A stretch of DNA of 64,000 bases from Gossypium raimondii. Taxonomy: Eukaryota > Streptophyta > Magnoliopsida > Malvales > Malvaceae. The stretch is taken from positions 5,518,001 to 5,582,000 of the forward strand of contig NC_068572.1 of the NCBI RefSeq assembly GCF_025698545.1, read 5' to 3'. Position 1 is the stretch's first letter. Every line of letters begins with the position of its first letter. The notes beneath the pieces were generated by a model. That model worked only from the letters and a program-made list of their open reading frames with translations, was not told where the DNA came from and ran no database searches. The translations under genes were made by a program, and so were the position numbers. Positions 23,401 to 34,740 of this stretch are shown here, piece after piece.

Positions 23401-25851
23401 TGATAGCAAGTCAATAGCACTCTTTTGTATGTTTCCAGTACAGGCAGCTTGCAAAAATATTCCAATATTAGTCGATGCAGAAAGGGAAAGGGAAGGTTTA
23501 GATGATCTTCTGAATTTTGCTAGTTATGCTATATGCTCAGCAAGATTTCCGCAGGTAAGTTGATCTTTTGATGGATCACTATATGGTTCTTTTACATTGA
23601 AGTTCCCCACAGGTAACTTGGTTTTGCAAACATGTGTCAAAATTTAATGAAATGCCCTACAACTCTTATCCAATCTCCATAGAATCCTTTTTCCATAATC
23701 TTTTATAAGTGATGTCTTCATCCTTATCTTTAGGAACTTATTTTGTCATTATTAGTTAAATCTATTTTAGTTTGTCACTCAATTGGTAATTTGGATATTT
23801 AATTGTTGCCTGGTTCTTTAATCTTTAGTTACAAAGATGATATACATGTGCATTGCCACTGATATTTGTTAACTCAGTTGATTTTCTTTTGGCACGTATT
23901 ATGAACTTCTGATGAAAAAGGCGTGGACAAAGGCTCCATCTCTTCCAAGTGCACTTCTTTCTATGCTTCTGAGATTGCCAAACTTAAAATTTGTGATTGT
24001 GACACTGGGTGAAGATGGATGCATAATGCTCGAAAGAAGTGTAAATGGTAAATACCATATGAAATGGAACTGTAATCTTGTTGGAACCATAAAAAAAATC
24101 GATACTTGCTTGATTCATTTGAATTTGCATTTTTTACAGGTATTCTCTACTATGTTTGCAGGTGGTTCCGATGCTGAAGAAATTGATATTCACGGTTTAT
24201 TGGAATCACTAAAGCAGAGAAAAGATGAAAGCAAGACCATACCAACATGTATCTCATCGGTAATATACAAAGCAAAGGACTTTATAATTGGCTTACATAT
24301 TATATCTCATCAGGAATACAGTTGCACGATATGAACTTCACTGTCTTAAATCTTTTTCTAGATTTGCGCTCTCAATTCAGGAGCATGCCTCTGATTCATG
24401 TTGCTATTTTACACTACATTACTCTTACTCTTCATTTCTCTTGAAATACTTGTGTCCACACTTGTGTCCACACTTGTGTCTGACACACTTTATGCGGATA
24501 TGCCACACCAAAGGCTCTTTAAATACAAGAAAAGCTTAGAAAAATTGAATATATTCATGCCAGACATATACCTGTTTCCAGCACTCACAACTATTCGAGT
24601 AATATTTTCTCTATTATATTGCATATGTTTATATACAGCTCATCTTATAGGATTGCTGCTACAGGTAGTTCATATTTCTGATACTTTAGGATTTTAAGTT
24701 TTCAATGGAACCCATTTAATCTCTGCCGTGATCTAATGTTGCTTGAATCCGAGTTCAAAGTTATCTCTTCCTAAATCTAGTTTGCAAGAGTTCTCCGGAG
24801 CTACTTCTGGCTTCTGAAATTCTATTCTCTTATAAGTGGCAATTATGAATTTCTGTTTCATCTTCCAGATTTTTATTTGCTAGATGGCTCCCCTTGTAGG
24901 TGGTTACCAAATTGAGTGCAAATGGGATAGGAACAGTATTTGGTCGGCTATTTATTGGAACAGCTGAAAAGATTCCACCATCAGAACTTGTTGACACAAC
25001 CGGCGCCGGAGATGCATTTATTGGAGCAGTAGTTTATGGTACATTTATCCCTTCAGACCTCATTAGTCTCCAACTTTTGTTTTCCGAGAGATTAAACATA
25101 TTTATGTTTAATTTGAAAGTTGCTAGAAATAGGTAGCTAAGGTTTTTTTTGCTTTAAAGGTTCTCATATTTGTCTTGATCTCAACCATCCTTTGTTCCAA
25201 AAGTGCATAACTATTAATTAGCAATAAACCTGGCAGAAATCTCAGATTCTTCTGTATAGCACTCGATTAAGGTGAAGGTGATTGTGTGCGTATATAAGAT
25301 GAACCCTTCATCAACAGTTTCATCAGTTAGTGAGGTTTCTTCTATTAATCTATGCACAACTTATAGCCTTACTGGAAACTTTGTGTCCTCACAGCTGAAC
25401 TAGTATCATTTTATGGGGAACCATACGACATCATTTCATTCACCTTACATTTTCTTAGACTAATGTAGTCTGCAACATTTTGCAATTCGTAACCTGGCCA
25501 GATGGGTCATTCACTTTGAAAGAGCATCATTTCTTCCATTATTTCCGCACTGGTCCTTTCATTTTCTATTTATGGATTAAGCCATTTACGAGGTTGATGA
25601 CAACCCATTTTTTGTTTTTAGCTCTCTGTGCGGGCATGCCACCGGAGAAGATGTTACCATTTGCTGCTCAAGTGGTAAGCGGATTTACTCTTTGTTAATT
25701 AGCTGCTAAAATTTCTAATTGCCAGGAGATGTTTTTATTTTCCTTACCTATTTTCGAGGCTTCAATGCAGGCTGCATCTGGCTGTAGGGCTTTGGGAGCC
25801 CGAACGGGTCTTCCACACCGAACAGATCCACGCTTGGCGACCTTCTTGTGA
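20455..25851 (+). CDS. pfkB-family carbohydrate/nucleoside kinase
   Basis: Thirteen exons join in phase to about 397 residues: 20455-20540, 20886-20937, 21064-21153, 21741-21818, 21927-22001, 22450-22502, 22873-23023, 23444-23554, 23921-24047, 24162-24259, 24900-25038, 25622-25674, 25771-25851. Ribokinase-fold landmarks are GCGSVGVDFLA at the start of the core, the substrate-side GGGNAGNALTCVARLG, FDGRLYETA, FVIVTLGEDGC and the catalytic/anion-hole DTTGAGDAF near residue 325. It transfers phosphate from ATP to a sugar or nucleoside; the substrate cannot be read from sequence. It resembles my recollection of Arabidopsis At5g43910. The first ~28 residues (Ser/Phe/Arg-rich, few acids) could be an organelle transit peptide, and a second Met (MSSESLPPLPEHRIV, exon 2) gives a shorter form. 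Exon 9 has a weak pyrimidine tract before AG at 23919-23920. Confidence 0.88.
21393..21650 (+). repeat. Intron-resident repeat, copy 4 (pfkB intron 3)
   Basis: Opens TTATGTTACTTGGGCTCATG, the best preserved start of the family, and contains GGAGAATCCTTGGAGGGTCA. It is longer than other copies because an internal part (CTCTTCYGTCTTCC to CTCCCAGTAG-type text) is repeated from the preceding ~100 bp. Lies in pfkB intron 3. Confidence 0.6.
23150..23237 (-). repeat. Intron-resident repeat, copy 5 (partial, pfkB intron 7)
   Basis: Partial minus-orientation copy: GGATATGAAACTATC, core CCCTCTAAATACATGGAAAA, then AAAAAAATGAACAAATCCTTG. Recognised by the core; ends eroded. Confidence 0.4.
24408..24607 (-). 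repeat. Intron-resident repeat, copy 6 (pfkB intron 10)
   Basis: Minus-orientation copy: TTACTCTTACTCTTCATTTC, TCTTGAAATACTTGTGTCC, then GTGTCTGACACACTT, AAGGCTCTTTAAATAC and the end GCACTCACAACTATTCGAG. A 12-bp unit CACTTGTGTCCA is repeated within it. Confidence 0.6.
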
Positions 25852-26550
25852 CATGTCAACTATGTTAGAGGTTAAGTAAATTGAAACTTTGCCCTACAAC
25901 CAAGAGCATTGATATTGCCATGACAGACTTCTGTAAGCTTTACTTTCATCAACATCATAACATGGTCCCTAATACAAGCTAAGACATCCTTTTATATAGA
26001 GCAAAGGATTATATATATATATACATATATATAGAAACACAACCTTCTTTGCCTACATTAGACTTCTGGTCTTAATTCACTTATGTTACACTGAATATTA
26101 CAGGTCATGGTCCCAGAGAGGAGTTATGAATCTCACATTGACAGTGTACTAGAGTTTGATTGAAGACTCACAAAGTGGGAGACACTTTATGCGAACAAAA
26201 TTGTGAGGCTTAAATGACCGAATCAGATAATTGCTTGTAATTTGGTGTGAAAGCTAATTGAAATTGGGTTTGGGTTATTAGTGATGATAGTGAGGTGTCA
26301 TTGGAGTGGGGGATGTTACGGTCTTAGACAGCAACCATCAATCCTCCTACCCCCATTTGTTGGAATTACATTTCATTTGCAATATAAAAATATATTCGCA
26401 AATATCTGTAAGCATTTCAAATTTACCACAATGCTTGGAATGAGAAGGAAAGGATTAAATTTATATAGACATTACATTAGTATATGAATTGTGAGGTTGT
26501 AATATGATACAAAATACAACATAAAATTACAAAGACTTGATGGACTAATC
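25852..26550. other. Convergent 3' intergenic region, pfkB and psaE
   Basis: Spacer between two genes that converge. It should hold the 3' UTRs of both (pfkB from the left, psaE from the right). A short TA microsatellite lies near 26008-26034. Nothing else is seen. Confidence 0.5.
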
Positions 26551-27861
26551 TCATTTAACTTCTTCAATCTCATCCAGTGCATAGTTGTTGGTAGATACAT
26601 TGGCATAGTTGACTTTGTTGAATCGAACCACCACCGGGTACCGAGTCTTGGGGTCCTGCAACTCGTAAAGTGAATGTTTTAACTCAGTCAGCCATCACTC
26701 GTAAAGAAATGTCTAAAGAAAATTTAAAAATAAAAATAAACCTGGTCAACTGTAACAACGGATCCATAGCCATTGTACCAGTAGGACTCCCTTCTAAGGA
26801 TCCTCACCTACAGGGATAAAGTTAGAAAATTCTTTTATAGGGATCAAAATTAAATTGTAATTTGTACAATAATAAAAATATAATTTTAATTTTATTAATT
26901 TAAAATTTAAAAATTATTTAAAAAACTGAAAAATTTTCCATTTTAGATTTCGGCCTGTTTACCACCAATTCCATGTAAATATATATTATGTAGCGTCCTT
27001 GTCCACCTAACACCAATTCCATATAAATATATCTTATCCTTAATAAATTTTACCTGCAATCATATTGCTAACCCTAAATCGAATTATTAAAATATTAATA
27101 ATATAAAAAATAAAATAAATTTTGTAAAATTAATAATATTGTTTTATATTAACTACATCAATAGGTAAATGCATTAAATTAATCTTTCTATTATTAAATA
27201 GAATAATTAAGTTTTGTATTATTAAAATTATGCTAAATTGTAAATATATCATTTATTGATTAAAAGAGTTAATATTTGTAAGTGTTTATTGTTTTGTAAA
27301 TGAATTTTTTCAAATAATTGTATAAAATAAATGTTAACTTTATTCCAATTTGAAATTAAAATGTGTATAATATATATTATTTTTACAGTATTAAAATATA
27401 TTTTTAATAGCATAAAATATATAATGTTTTAAATATTATTTGGGAAAATGTAAAAAAAATTTAAAAAAATTATAAATAAATTTAATATTTTTGTGATTAA
27501 AAAATATAACTAAGCCGTGCGAGGGATAAAAAAACCTAGTATTTACTATAAAATCCAGCTAACATAGAGTATAATAATTGCAGCCAACCTTGGTTCCTCT
27601 TTTTGGTCCAATCGGTGGTGGTTTAGGCTTAGGGGCTTCACCACCTTCTGGTGGCGCAGTGGTGGTTGCTGGTGTTGGTGCTGGTGGCGAAGCCTCCTCC
27701 TCAGCCGCCCTTACGACGAGCCTTGAGCTATTGTAGTAGTTGTTTCTGGAAGGGGAAAAGAGCATGCTGATGTTATTGGTCTTAGAAGCAGCAGTGCCGG
27801 TGAGATTGGGCATTAACAAGAACCTCGAGGCAGCCGATGCCATGCCGCTGCAGCTACCCAT
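26551..27861 (-). CDS. psaE: Photosystem I reaction centre subunit IV (PsaE)
   Basis: Three minus-strand exons, 27589-27861, 26742-26807 and 26551-26655, join in phase to 147 residues. The first ~50 residues ([16 protein letters not shown]..., rich in S, A, N, R) form a plastid transit peptide ending near VVRAAEEE. A Pro/Ala/Thr-rich linker follows. The conserved SH3-like PsaE core starts at GPKRGTKV and includes [39 protein letters not shown] and [11 protein letters not shown]. PsaE sits on the stromal side of photosystem I and helps ferredoxin docking and cyclic electron flow. Length and splice phases are normal and nothing is missing. The 781-bp intron 1 (26808-27588) is very AT-rich. Confidence 0.96.
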
Positions 27862-30479
27862 CTCTCTCTCTCTCTCTCCGCTAAGCTTAAAACTGTGGCC
27901 CGATCGTTTTAAGCAAATGAAAAAGAAAAAGAAAAGGAATGATTGAGAGGCCTTGAATTATTTGGAATATTTTTAAAAAAAAATTATCAATGAATTTTAT
28001 CTGATATTGAGAAAGTGGACCCCTTTTTACGTTTTACATCCACTAGGAAGCTGACACCTATGCACCACATCTCTTTTGTTTGGATAATGTGATTATAATT
28101 TTAAAACCCCATCTTTTCGGAACTCCTTTATATCTCTGTTTATTTTAGTATTAAAATTGAAAAATATTATGAAAAAATTATTATTATTTATTATTATTAT
28201 TAAAATGTGTTTTGAGAAGATAAAATATTTATTTTAAAAATGTTGTAAAGTAAAAAATATGTATTTAAATTCATTAATATTAAACTTAAATTATAATAAA
28301 ATTAAATTTTAATTTATTAAGTAATTAATATTATAATATATGAAATACACGTAATATATAAACTCAAATTCATCAGTATTATGGGATATGAAATATATAC
28401 ACTTAAATTGTAATAAAAATTATAGACTTAAATTTAAAATATTATTATTTGGAGAATGCCAAATTATTATTGTTCTGTTGTTTACAAATATTCAATTTAG
28501 ATTATAGTACAAACATAGTAAAATAATTTATTATAATATATGAAATATAAAATTTAAATATTTTAAATAATTAATATAAATTAGTTGTAAAATTTAATTT
28601 GAATGCATAGATCATATTTATTTTTATAGTTATCATAAATGAGGATAAAATTATAATTTTTCATTTAAATGGATTTTAAAAATTAAAAGCTAAAATTTTA
28701 TTTTTTGGTTTCGCTTGAAAAGGCAATTTGAAAAACTAGTTGTTTATTGTTACTTTTGACTTGAAAAACACTTTTGTAACTCAACAATAAACAAAAGAGT
28801 TCACAGTCCGAAAAGGGAAAAAATAAATTTAAAACTAAATTCATGACTTATTTAAAATTTATTTAATTAAATATTTGAAGTTTTTGTTTAACGATAAAGA
28901 AAAGCGATTTAAATTCCTATTAATTCTAACAATTGGTTGCAAAGTTAATTATTTGGACCTTTCAATTCATAGATCTGGATTTTAGATGTATGAACAGAAT
29001 ATTCCCGAAACTCACAAAGAAAAAAAAAGTGAAAGTTATTGATTTAAATCTCATTGTGTGTAAGTTTGATTTAGATTTATATTAATGAGTTCTCCAGATA
29101 TATTTTGTATTTTCATAACAAATAGTTTTTATTTGTTAAGTCATTTGTTTCTTATCTTTTGTTTTGCTCAGTAGTAGTGTCAACCTCTATCGCCCGCATT
29201 TTTTCTCTTTCATCAACCCTTTCTTCTTTCTTCTTCTCATTCACTACACATGTCTTCTCTCTTTACAGTTTGTAGATATATTTTATGACATCTTTGTTGT
29301 TTTCATCATTCGTTAAAACTTCATTGGCCACCAGTAGTTTTTCTTGGAAAGTGAGTGGCTCTTCGTCAACTTCTTAATCTGCTTCTGTTTTGAGAGTATT
29401 TCAAAATAATAAATGATTTCTTGTGTCAATTTGGACCCGTGTTGTTTAAGTTTTATGTTTTTTTGCTTGTTTTTTCATTATTTAATAAGTTTCAGTTTTA
29501 AAAATTTTTGTCTGCTCTTGTAGCACGTTTTAGTCTTGCTTATGCATGTAATCTTAGTTTTACAAGTGATTTTAGGGATGATTTTATTGTTGTCCTCTCT
29601 AATTTGGTGAATGCTCAATTATTTTATCGAATTTTACTTGCCGCTTTGGACCATCCGAGGCTGATTTTCTTATCGTATTAAGTGTTTGCAATCACTCCAG
29701 TTATGTCGTGCTTGAGTTGTAAAAAGCCAATTGTCAACATATTATAATATTCTATTGATGTTGAGGTTAAAGATTTTATTGTGTCGATGGAGTTTATCAT
29801 TCATCATTTACAACAAGTGTTTGCTATTTCTTTTCTTTAAATTGTATGATTTGATTCCTTGAATGAATTAATAAATTTAGCTTTCAAAAATTAATAGTTT
29901 TAGTGTGCATTGTAACGCACTTTTAAATTAAGTAGTTCTGCCCAACCTGACTCGACTTGAGTCGGACTTAAACAAAAAGAAATTTAGATTCACTTTTTTC
30001 ACTATGAATTGAACATTCATGGTAGAATGCAGATTCATGTAGGAGTACTAAATGTGTGGAACCCCTAAATACTATAAATAGGTTCCTCTCGCAACTCAAA
30101 CGATTCAAGTTCCTAAAGTTTTACATTCCTTTTTGTTGAGCTTCCCAAGTCTTTTATTCTATATTATTACAATTCTATTATTGTGGAAAGACATTTCAAT
30201 ATTCACTCAAATCAAAATCATTTTAAATGACAAATGAGAATTGCAATATTAGACTCAACAAACAAGCTTCATCAGTTACACACCCGATTCAATCATGAAC
30301 ACCATTACAAAGTAATACAGCGAAATCGAGTCCGATGACCTATATACAAATCACATCAAACTTTGTCCACAAAAGGAAAGAATTTAAAGGAGTAGAGTGC
30401 AATGATATGTACTTGATCAATTTGAAATACGAACGATACTGCCATCGTTCTACTTCGTCTTCTTACTTGCAGATGCGTT
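27862..30479. other. Intergenic: psaE promoter side and AT-rich spacer
   Basis: A CT-rich tract (CTCTCTCTCTCTCTC, 27862-27878) sits directly upstream of the psaE start codon and is probably 5' UTR. From 28100 to 29150 the DNA is AT-rich without recognisable features. 29900-30250 has a TATA-like CTATAAATAGG (about 30074) in a context that could be an old LTR, but no ends were found. The tetraspanin 3' UTR should begin below 30480. Confidence 0.45.
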
Positions 30480-33386
30480 CTACTTCAGTGAATTATATTT
30501 ATCACCGCTTTGCAACCCGAACTGCAATGCAAAATTCAGTGGCATGATTTAGGAAACAACTATGCATAGAAAGATGCTAGGGGGAAACTAACTCAGCATA
30601 AATGAAAAGAATATTTTGAAATTGATTTCATGGCGCAAAACGGGGTGGAACAACGGAGATGCTCATCATTTTTTCCACTGAAGACAAGCTATAAGCAATG
30701 AAGTTCAGGATACCTTTTCTCTTATTTGTGAGCCCCAGACATCAGAGCGAGATCCCCTTCCGTCACCCTTGGCTGAGGTAGATGAGTGGCTAGACTGAGG
30801 GTTTAGCAATGGCTCCCAAGTTCTACCTCTAATGCTTTCATAATCATCTTCATCTTCATCATCGATGTCTCTTCTTCTAGCAGAAACCATTGCCCGCAAA
30901 ATTATTGCCACTAGCATTGCTAATGCCTGAAACATTGAAGGAACAAATCAATCACAGTAAAGAAGCCAGCAGATTTACCGGACGCTATATACATACATCT
31001 TTTATTTGCTAGTGGAAAACAAGATTCTTTTCATCTAGCCCTTGAATTTAGTTACCATATACATATATAATATATACTCACTAGAAAATAAACAGTTCAG
31101 TGCTGGCATTAAAAAAACAAAGGGGAAACCTAAACTAAATACTTCTTTCACAATGGAGAAACTGCAAAACATGGTAAGATCACTGTAAAATGCCATTATG
31201 ACAAAATTCATAAAACCTTACGACCATAAAATGAACTTTAGTAGAACTTAACTGATGAAGTGCAACAATTATGACCATAAAGTGTTCGTTTAGTTACTGC
31301 ATCTTCTTTAAAAGTGCATAATAATTGCAATCAATTAATTTAGGATGTTATAAACTGCATGAAGACACGGGCTAAAAAATTTACTTGAATAATGACCACA
31401 CTGATGCCAACCCATTTACATATATCAATGTTGTCTTCAACAAAGGATCGGAAGTTATCAATTTCTCCAGTTGGGTCAAACGGAAGATCCTGTCATAAAA
31501 TGCAGTATTTAGTTGCAGTCTTGTAGATGATAATCTGCACATGATCAAAACCATGGCATCTCATGATAAACACAATGCACCAAGAAAAAGTATATACCTT
31601 CTCCCAGCTACGGTCAATTGCAATAAATGCTACCAAAGCAGCTTCTATTAGAACGAGAATAATTTTGAGAAGTGTATACTGGCAGTTTGATCAAGTTAAG
31701 GAAAAACAAATAATAGAATGCAATCCACTGGATAATTGCCAGCAAGAGCTTAAAACCGTCAAGTACTTAGTTTTAGAGACACTTAACAGTGAAAAGAAGA
31801 ATACTAAATATTGAATTTTGTGCTTAAAGTTTTGGTCCTATATTAGCACTTCATCTTCTCCTGCTACTGCCACTTCTCAGAATACAAAGCATAAGAAAAG
31901 TTAAAGAACTTAAAGCTTCAACACATATAAAACCATTGCCTGAAATTCACGACTTTCATTAAAAATTCATACTAATCTCTATTGTAGAGATGTTCAGAAT
32001 CACTGCAGTTTAACTTATCATTAAGCCAACTTCTTTTGAAAAGAAATATAAAGACTCATCTGGTAGGATACAAAACAAAGGCAGCATCCGTTAATAGATT
32101 CAGCAGCTATGCAACCAATGAGAGCAATACAACATATCGTAATTCCTATTCCCATAAAAGAGTATATGAACCTGAAACAAAGGAGAAAATCATCAAGTTG
32201 ACACACATGTAAGCACTTGCAATCCAAAACGTCCAATCAAAACCACCACAAAAAGCAAGCATTGTATCGCCAATCCAGTGAAATAACAAATTGAAAGAGA
32301 CACAACCCAGTTAGCAACCAGTGACAACCAAGTTCAAAAATAACATCTACAGAAATAGTTACGACAAACTTTAAACTTGTTAAAGAAAAAAGTCTCCGCC
32401 TTTTGCATTAAGCATATTCGGTCCTAAAGGTAAGACTTGTAAGTTTGTTTTCTCAAATCCTATGTTACTTGGACTTGGGTGTGATTGTCGAATATGGGAA
32501 TATAATTGATACAGGAATGTTCAATTTTTTATATGAGTTTCCATGTATTTGGAAGGTCTTTGAAGAGATATATCCCATACTCATGTCATGAAATGTGTCC
32601 AAAACAGATACCAAACATGGGTACTTGAATAAAAATGAAGAGCTGGATCAACTTAGTCAATAAATATGGTGATTTAAAATTACTGACTACATATTAAGAG
32701 GCAAAAGTAACAAAACAAAAAAAACAAAATTAGAATTGAGCTAGCAATTTTGTTGCATGGCATGTTTTGTTGAAGAACATAAGGATCTCACGTAAGCAAC
32801 TCTTTATCCAAGTTTTTCTCCAATGTACAATAAATTATTACCTAAGTACAGATCATTAAATTACATGATCAAAGGTTCAACGTATATAAATCCCAAAATG
32901 AGATTATTAACCTGTCCTATCAAACCCCCTTCCCAAACAATTAAAGTTCGTCCCCCTTTTTTTATTTTCAAAAGATTGACAGCATTTAATGCAGTCTCCA
33001 CTTCAAAATTCCTTATAAAACAATCAATTAATTAAAAAGAAAAGAACTAAATAGAGCAAGTACCAGGGAGCAGGTAGTTCAACTGAGCTCAAATTAAACC
33101 CGACATCATTGTCCAACCCGGAAACCAAACCGACAGCAAAATCGTCGAAAACCCTAGCTGCTTGTTCTCCCATCTCCGGTCCCGAATTGAAGAGGATCGA
33201 ATTGGAAACAGAAGAAACCGGAGACGGCGCTGAAGGAGGAGGAGGAGGAGATATTGGGACGTGATGGCTCCACTGATCCAACATCCATATTGAATAGAGA
33301 ATAATGGATACTCCAACGAAACCTTGGAGAGAATTCAATAACTTGAGAACAAAAGCAAACGAAACGTGGCAGCAATTGGTTCTCAT
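30480..33386 (-). CDS. Tetraspanin, TET19/TOM2A-like
   Basis: Six minus-strand exons: 33064-33386, 32072-32171, 31598-31678, 31385-31489, 30714-30926 and 30480-30521, in phase, 287 residues. Four hydrophobic segments are visible: near 12-35 ([20 protein letters not shown]), 110-130 ([20 protein letters not shown]), 142-160 ([20 protein letters not shown]) and 187-210 ([19 protein letters not shown]). Between the first two is a long loop with a Pro-run ([11 protein letters not shown]). PWFIYSF, the [13 protein letters not shown] block and the [14 protein letters not shown] motif match plant TET19 and TOM2A-like tetraspanins. The cytoplasmic tail is acidic, then has NPQSSHSS and [13 protein letters not shown]. 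The family organises membrane microdomains; TOM2A is a host factor for tobamovirus replication. The exact paralogue is uncertain. Confidence 0.87.
32458..32645 (+). repeat. Intron-resident repeat, copy 7 (tetraspanin intron 1)
   Basis: Opens TATGTTACTTGGACTTGGG, then GTGTGATTGTCGAATATGGG, core CCATGTATTTGGAAGGTC, CATGGGTACTTGAATAAAAA and TGAAGAGCTGGATCAACTTA. Orientation is opposite to the host gene. Confidence 0.65.
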
Positions 33387-34159
33387 TCCCTCAGATTTTC
33401 AATCGATTTTGATGAATTTCTTTTTCTTTTTGTGGAGGGGAGGGAATGAGATCGAAGCTGCGTTTATTAGCCCTTCTTTTTGTTCTCAGTGAATTAGACT
33501 TTGAATCTGGGAAGAGACGGAACTGTCTACTGTTAACGACAGTTATGATCTTTTGGGCTTCGTTAACTTACGGCCCATGAGGTTGAGCTCATTATTTTTT
33601 ATATTAAAATGATTGAAATTGAAATATTAATTTTTTTTAGAAAAAAAGTTAAATAAATTAAATTGGATAATAAAATTTTAAATGAACAAAAATGATATTA
33701 TACCTTTTAATCAGGTAGCCATTACCGGTATCCCGATCGATCCTCGATCAAACTAATTGATTGAGTTCAATTCAAACAACCATGAAAATAGATATAAATA
33801 TATGTCGGACCCAACCAATACAGTGCATAATAAATAAAGAAGAGAACAAAAGTTAATTAATCTGAAAAGTACCAAAACACACACACTTAACGAGAAAAAG
33901 ACTCACACAACGCAATTACAAATGATAAAACTCAAACTCGAGTCTTCAATATTTGAAACTTCAACCTTAATTAATTATTCAACTTTTTTTTCACAAAATA
34001 AATGAATATCAAAATACAAAATTTTATTTAAGTAAATAGTAATTGAATGGAAAATGGAAAATAGGGGATGTTTTAACCTTTTGTGACTGACCATTTTTAT
34101 TCCACAAATAACATTCAAAGATGACATTATTAATAGTTTTAACTCATCATCTTCTTCTC
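33387..34159. other. Tetraspanin promoter side and spacer
   Basis: 33387-33560 is likely the 5' UTR and core promoter of the tetraspanin gene (minus strand). The rest is AT-rich. 34080-34159 is homologous to the 3' flank of the other SPH copies (AATAACATTCAAAGATGACA). Confidence 0.45.
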
Positions 34160-34420
34160 TTAATATATATTAGGTTCAGTCTTATTCCAAGGATCCCATT
34201 TATATTGCAAATGATATTCTTTATGCTGATAGCTGAACAAATATACGCCGTTGTCTTGCGATCTCCACCGGCAGTTATTCCCGCCGCAGTCGTTTAGCAG
34301 GAACTTATCGTCCACCCAGAAGGCATCAATGTACTTTTCGCCGCAGGTCCACCACATGTGGCGGCTGAACTTGGTCGTTGAGAAGAAATCGGTACGGAAC
34401 GTCCAATTGAACTCGTTGGA
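34160..34420 (-). pseudogene. SPH (S-protein homologue) gene fragment, 5' half lost
   Basis: Encodes the C-terminal half of an SPH protein: EFNWTFRTDFFSTTKFS, HMWWTCGEKYIDAFW, GGNNCRWRSQDNGVYLF and WDPWNKT, then a stop. Homology to the intact 40.8 kb copy stops abruptly at about 34420, just before EFNWTF. The signal peptide and the HVHVSNGF/SKDDDLG region are missing. Beyond the break lies repeat-like DNA ending at 34740. A conserved Cys is Arg here (SCHMWW to SRHMWW). No start codon or promoter of its own, so a pseudogene. Confidence 0.85.
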
Positions 34421-34740
34421 GGTACATTTAGGTATATAATTAAAATACACTTAGAATTAAAATGAAAATTTTTGTAAATACTAATGGCTAAATTTGTTGA
34501 TTTTTTTAGATTTAAGATTAAATTTATAAAATATGTAAACATTAGGGGGCTAAATTTGTTATTAGACCAATAAATAAATGTCCACATCAGCTTTTCGTCA
34601 CTAAGATGACGTAACTAGCGAAAAGAGTGACTAAAATATATAATTTTGAAATTTTGAGTGACTAAATCGAAAATAAATAATAACTAGATGACCAAACTAA
34701 AACTAAAAGCATATTTAGATGACTATTCTTATAATTTGCC
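34421..34740. repeat. Partial foldback-type element abutting the SPH fragment
   Basis: The right end (reverse complement GGCAAATTATAAGAATAGTC) resembles the ends of the Mutator-like MITEs at 39043 and 50006 (GGGTAAACTACAAAAATAGTC). The body has GTGACTAAA and GACTAAATCG phrases and a CCACATCAG stretch typical of these repeats. A matching left end was not found, so the element may be truncated. Confidence 0.45.

Noticed and set aside
29900-30250. Promoter and LTR around the TATA-like CTATAAATAGG at 30.07 kb
   Set aside because: No ends, target duplication or transcript structure could be found; kept only as a note.
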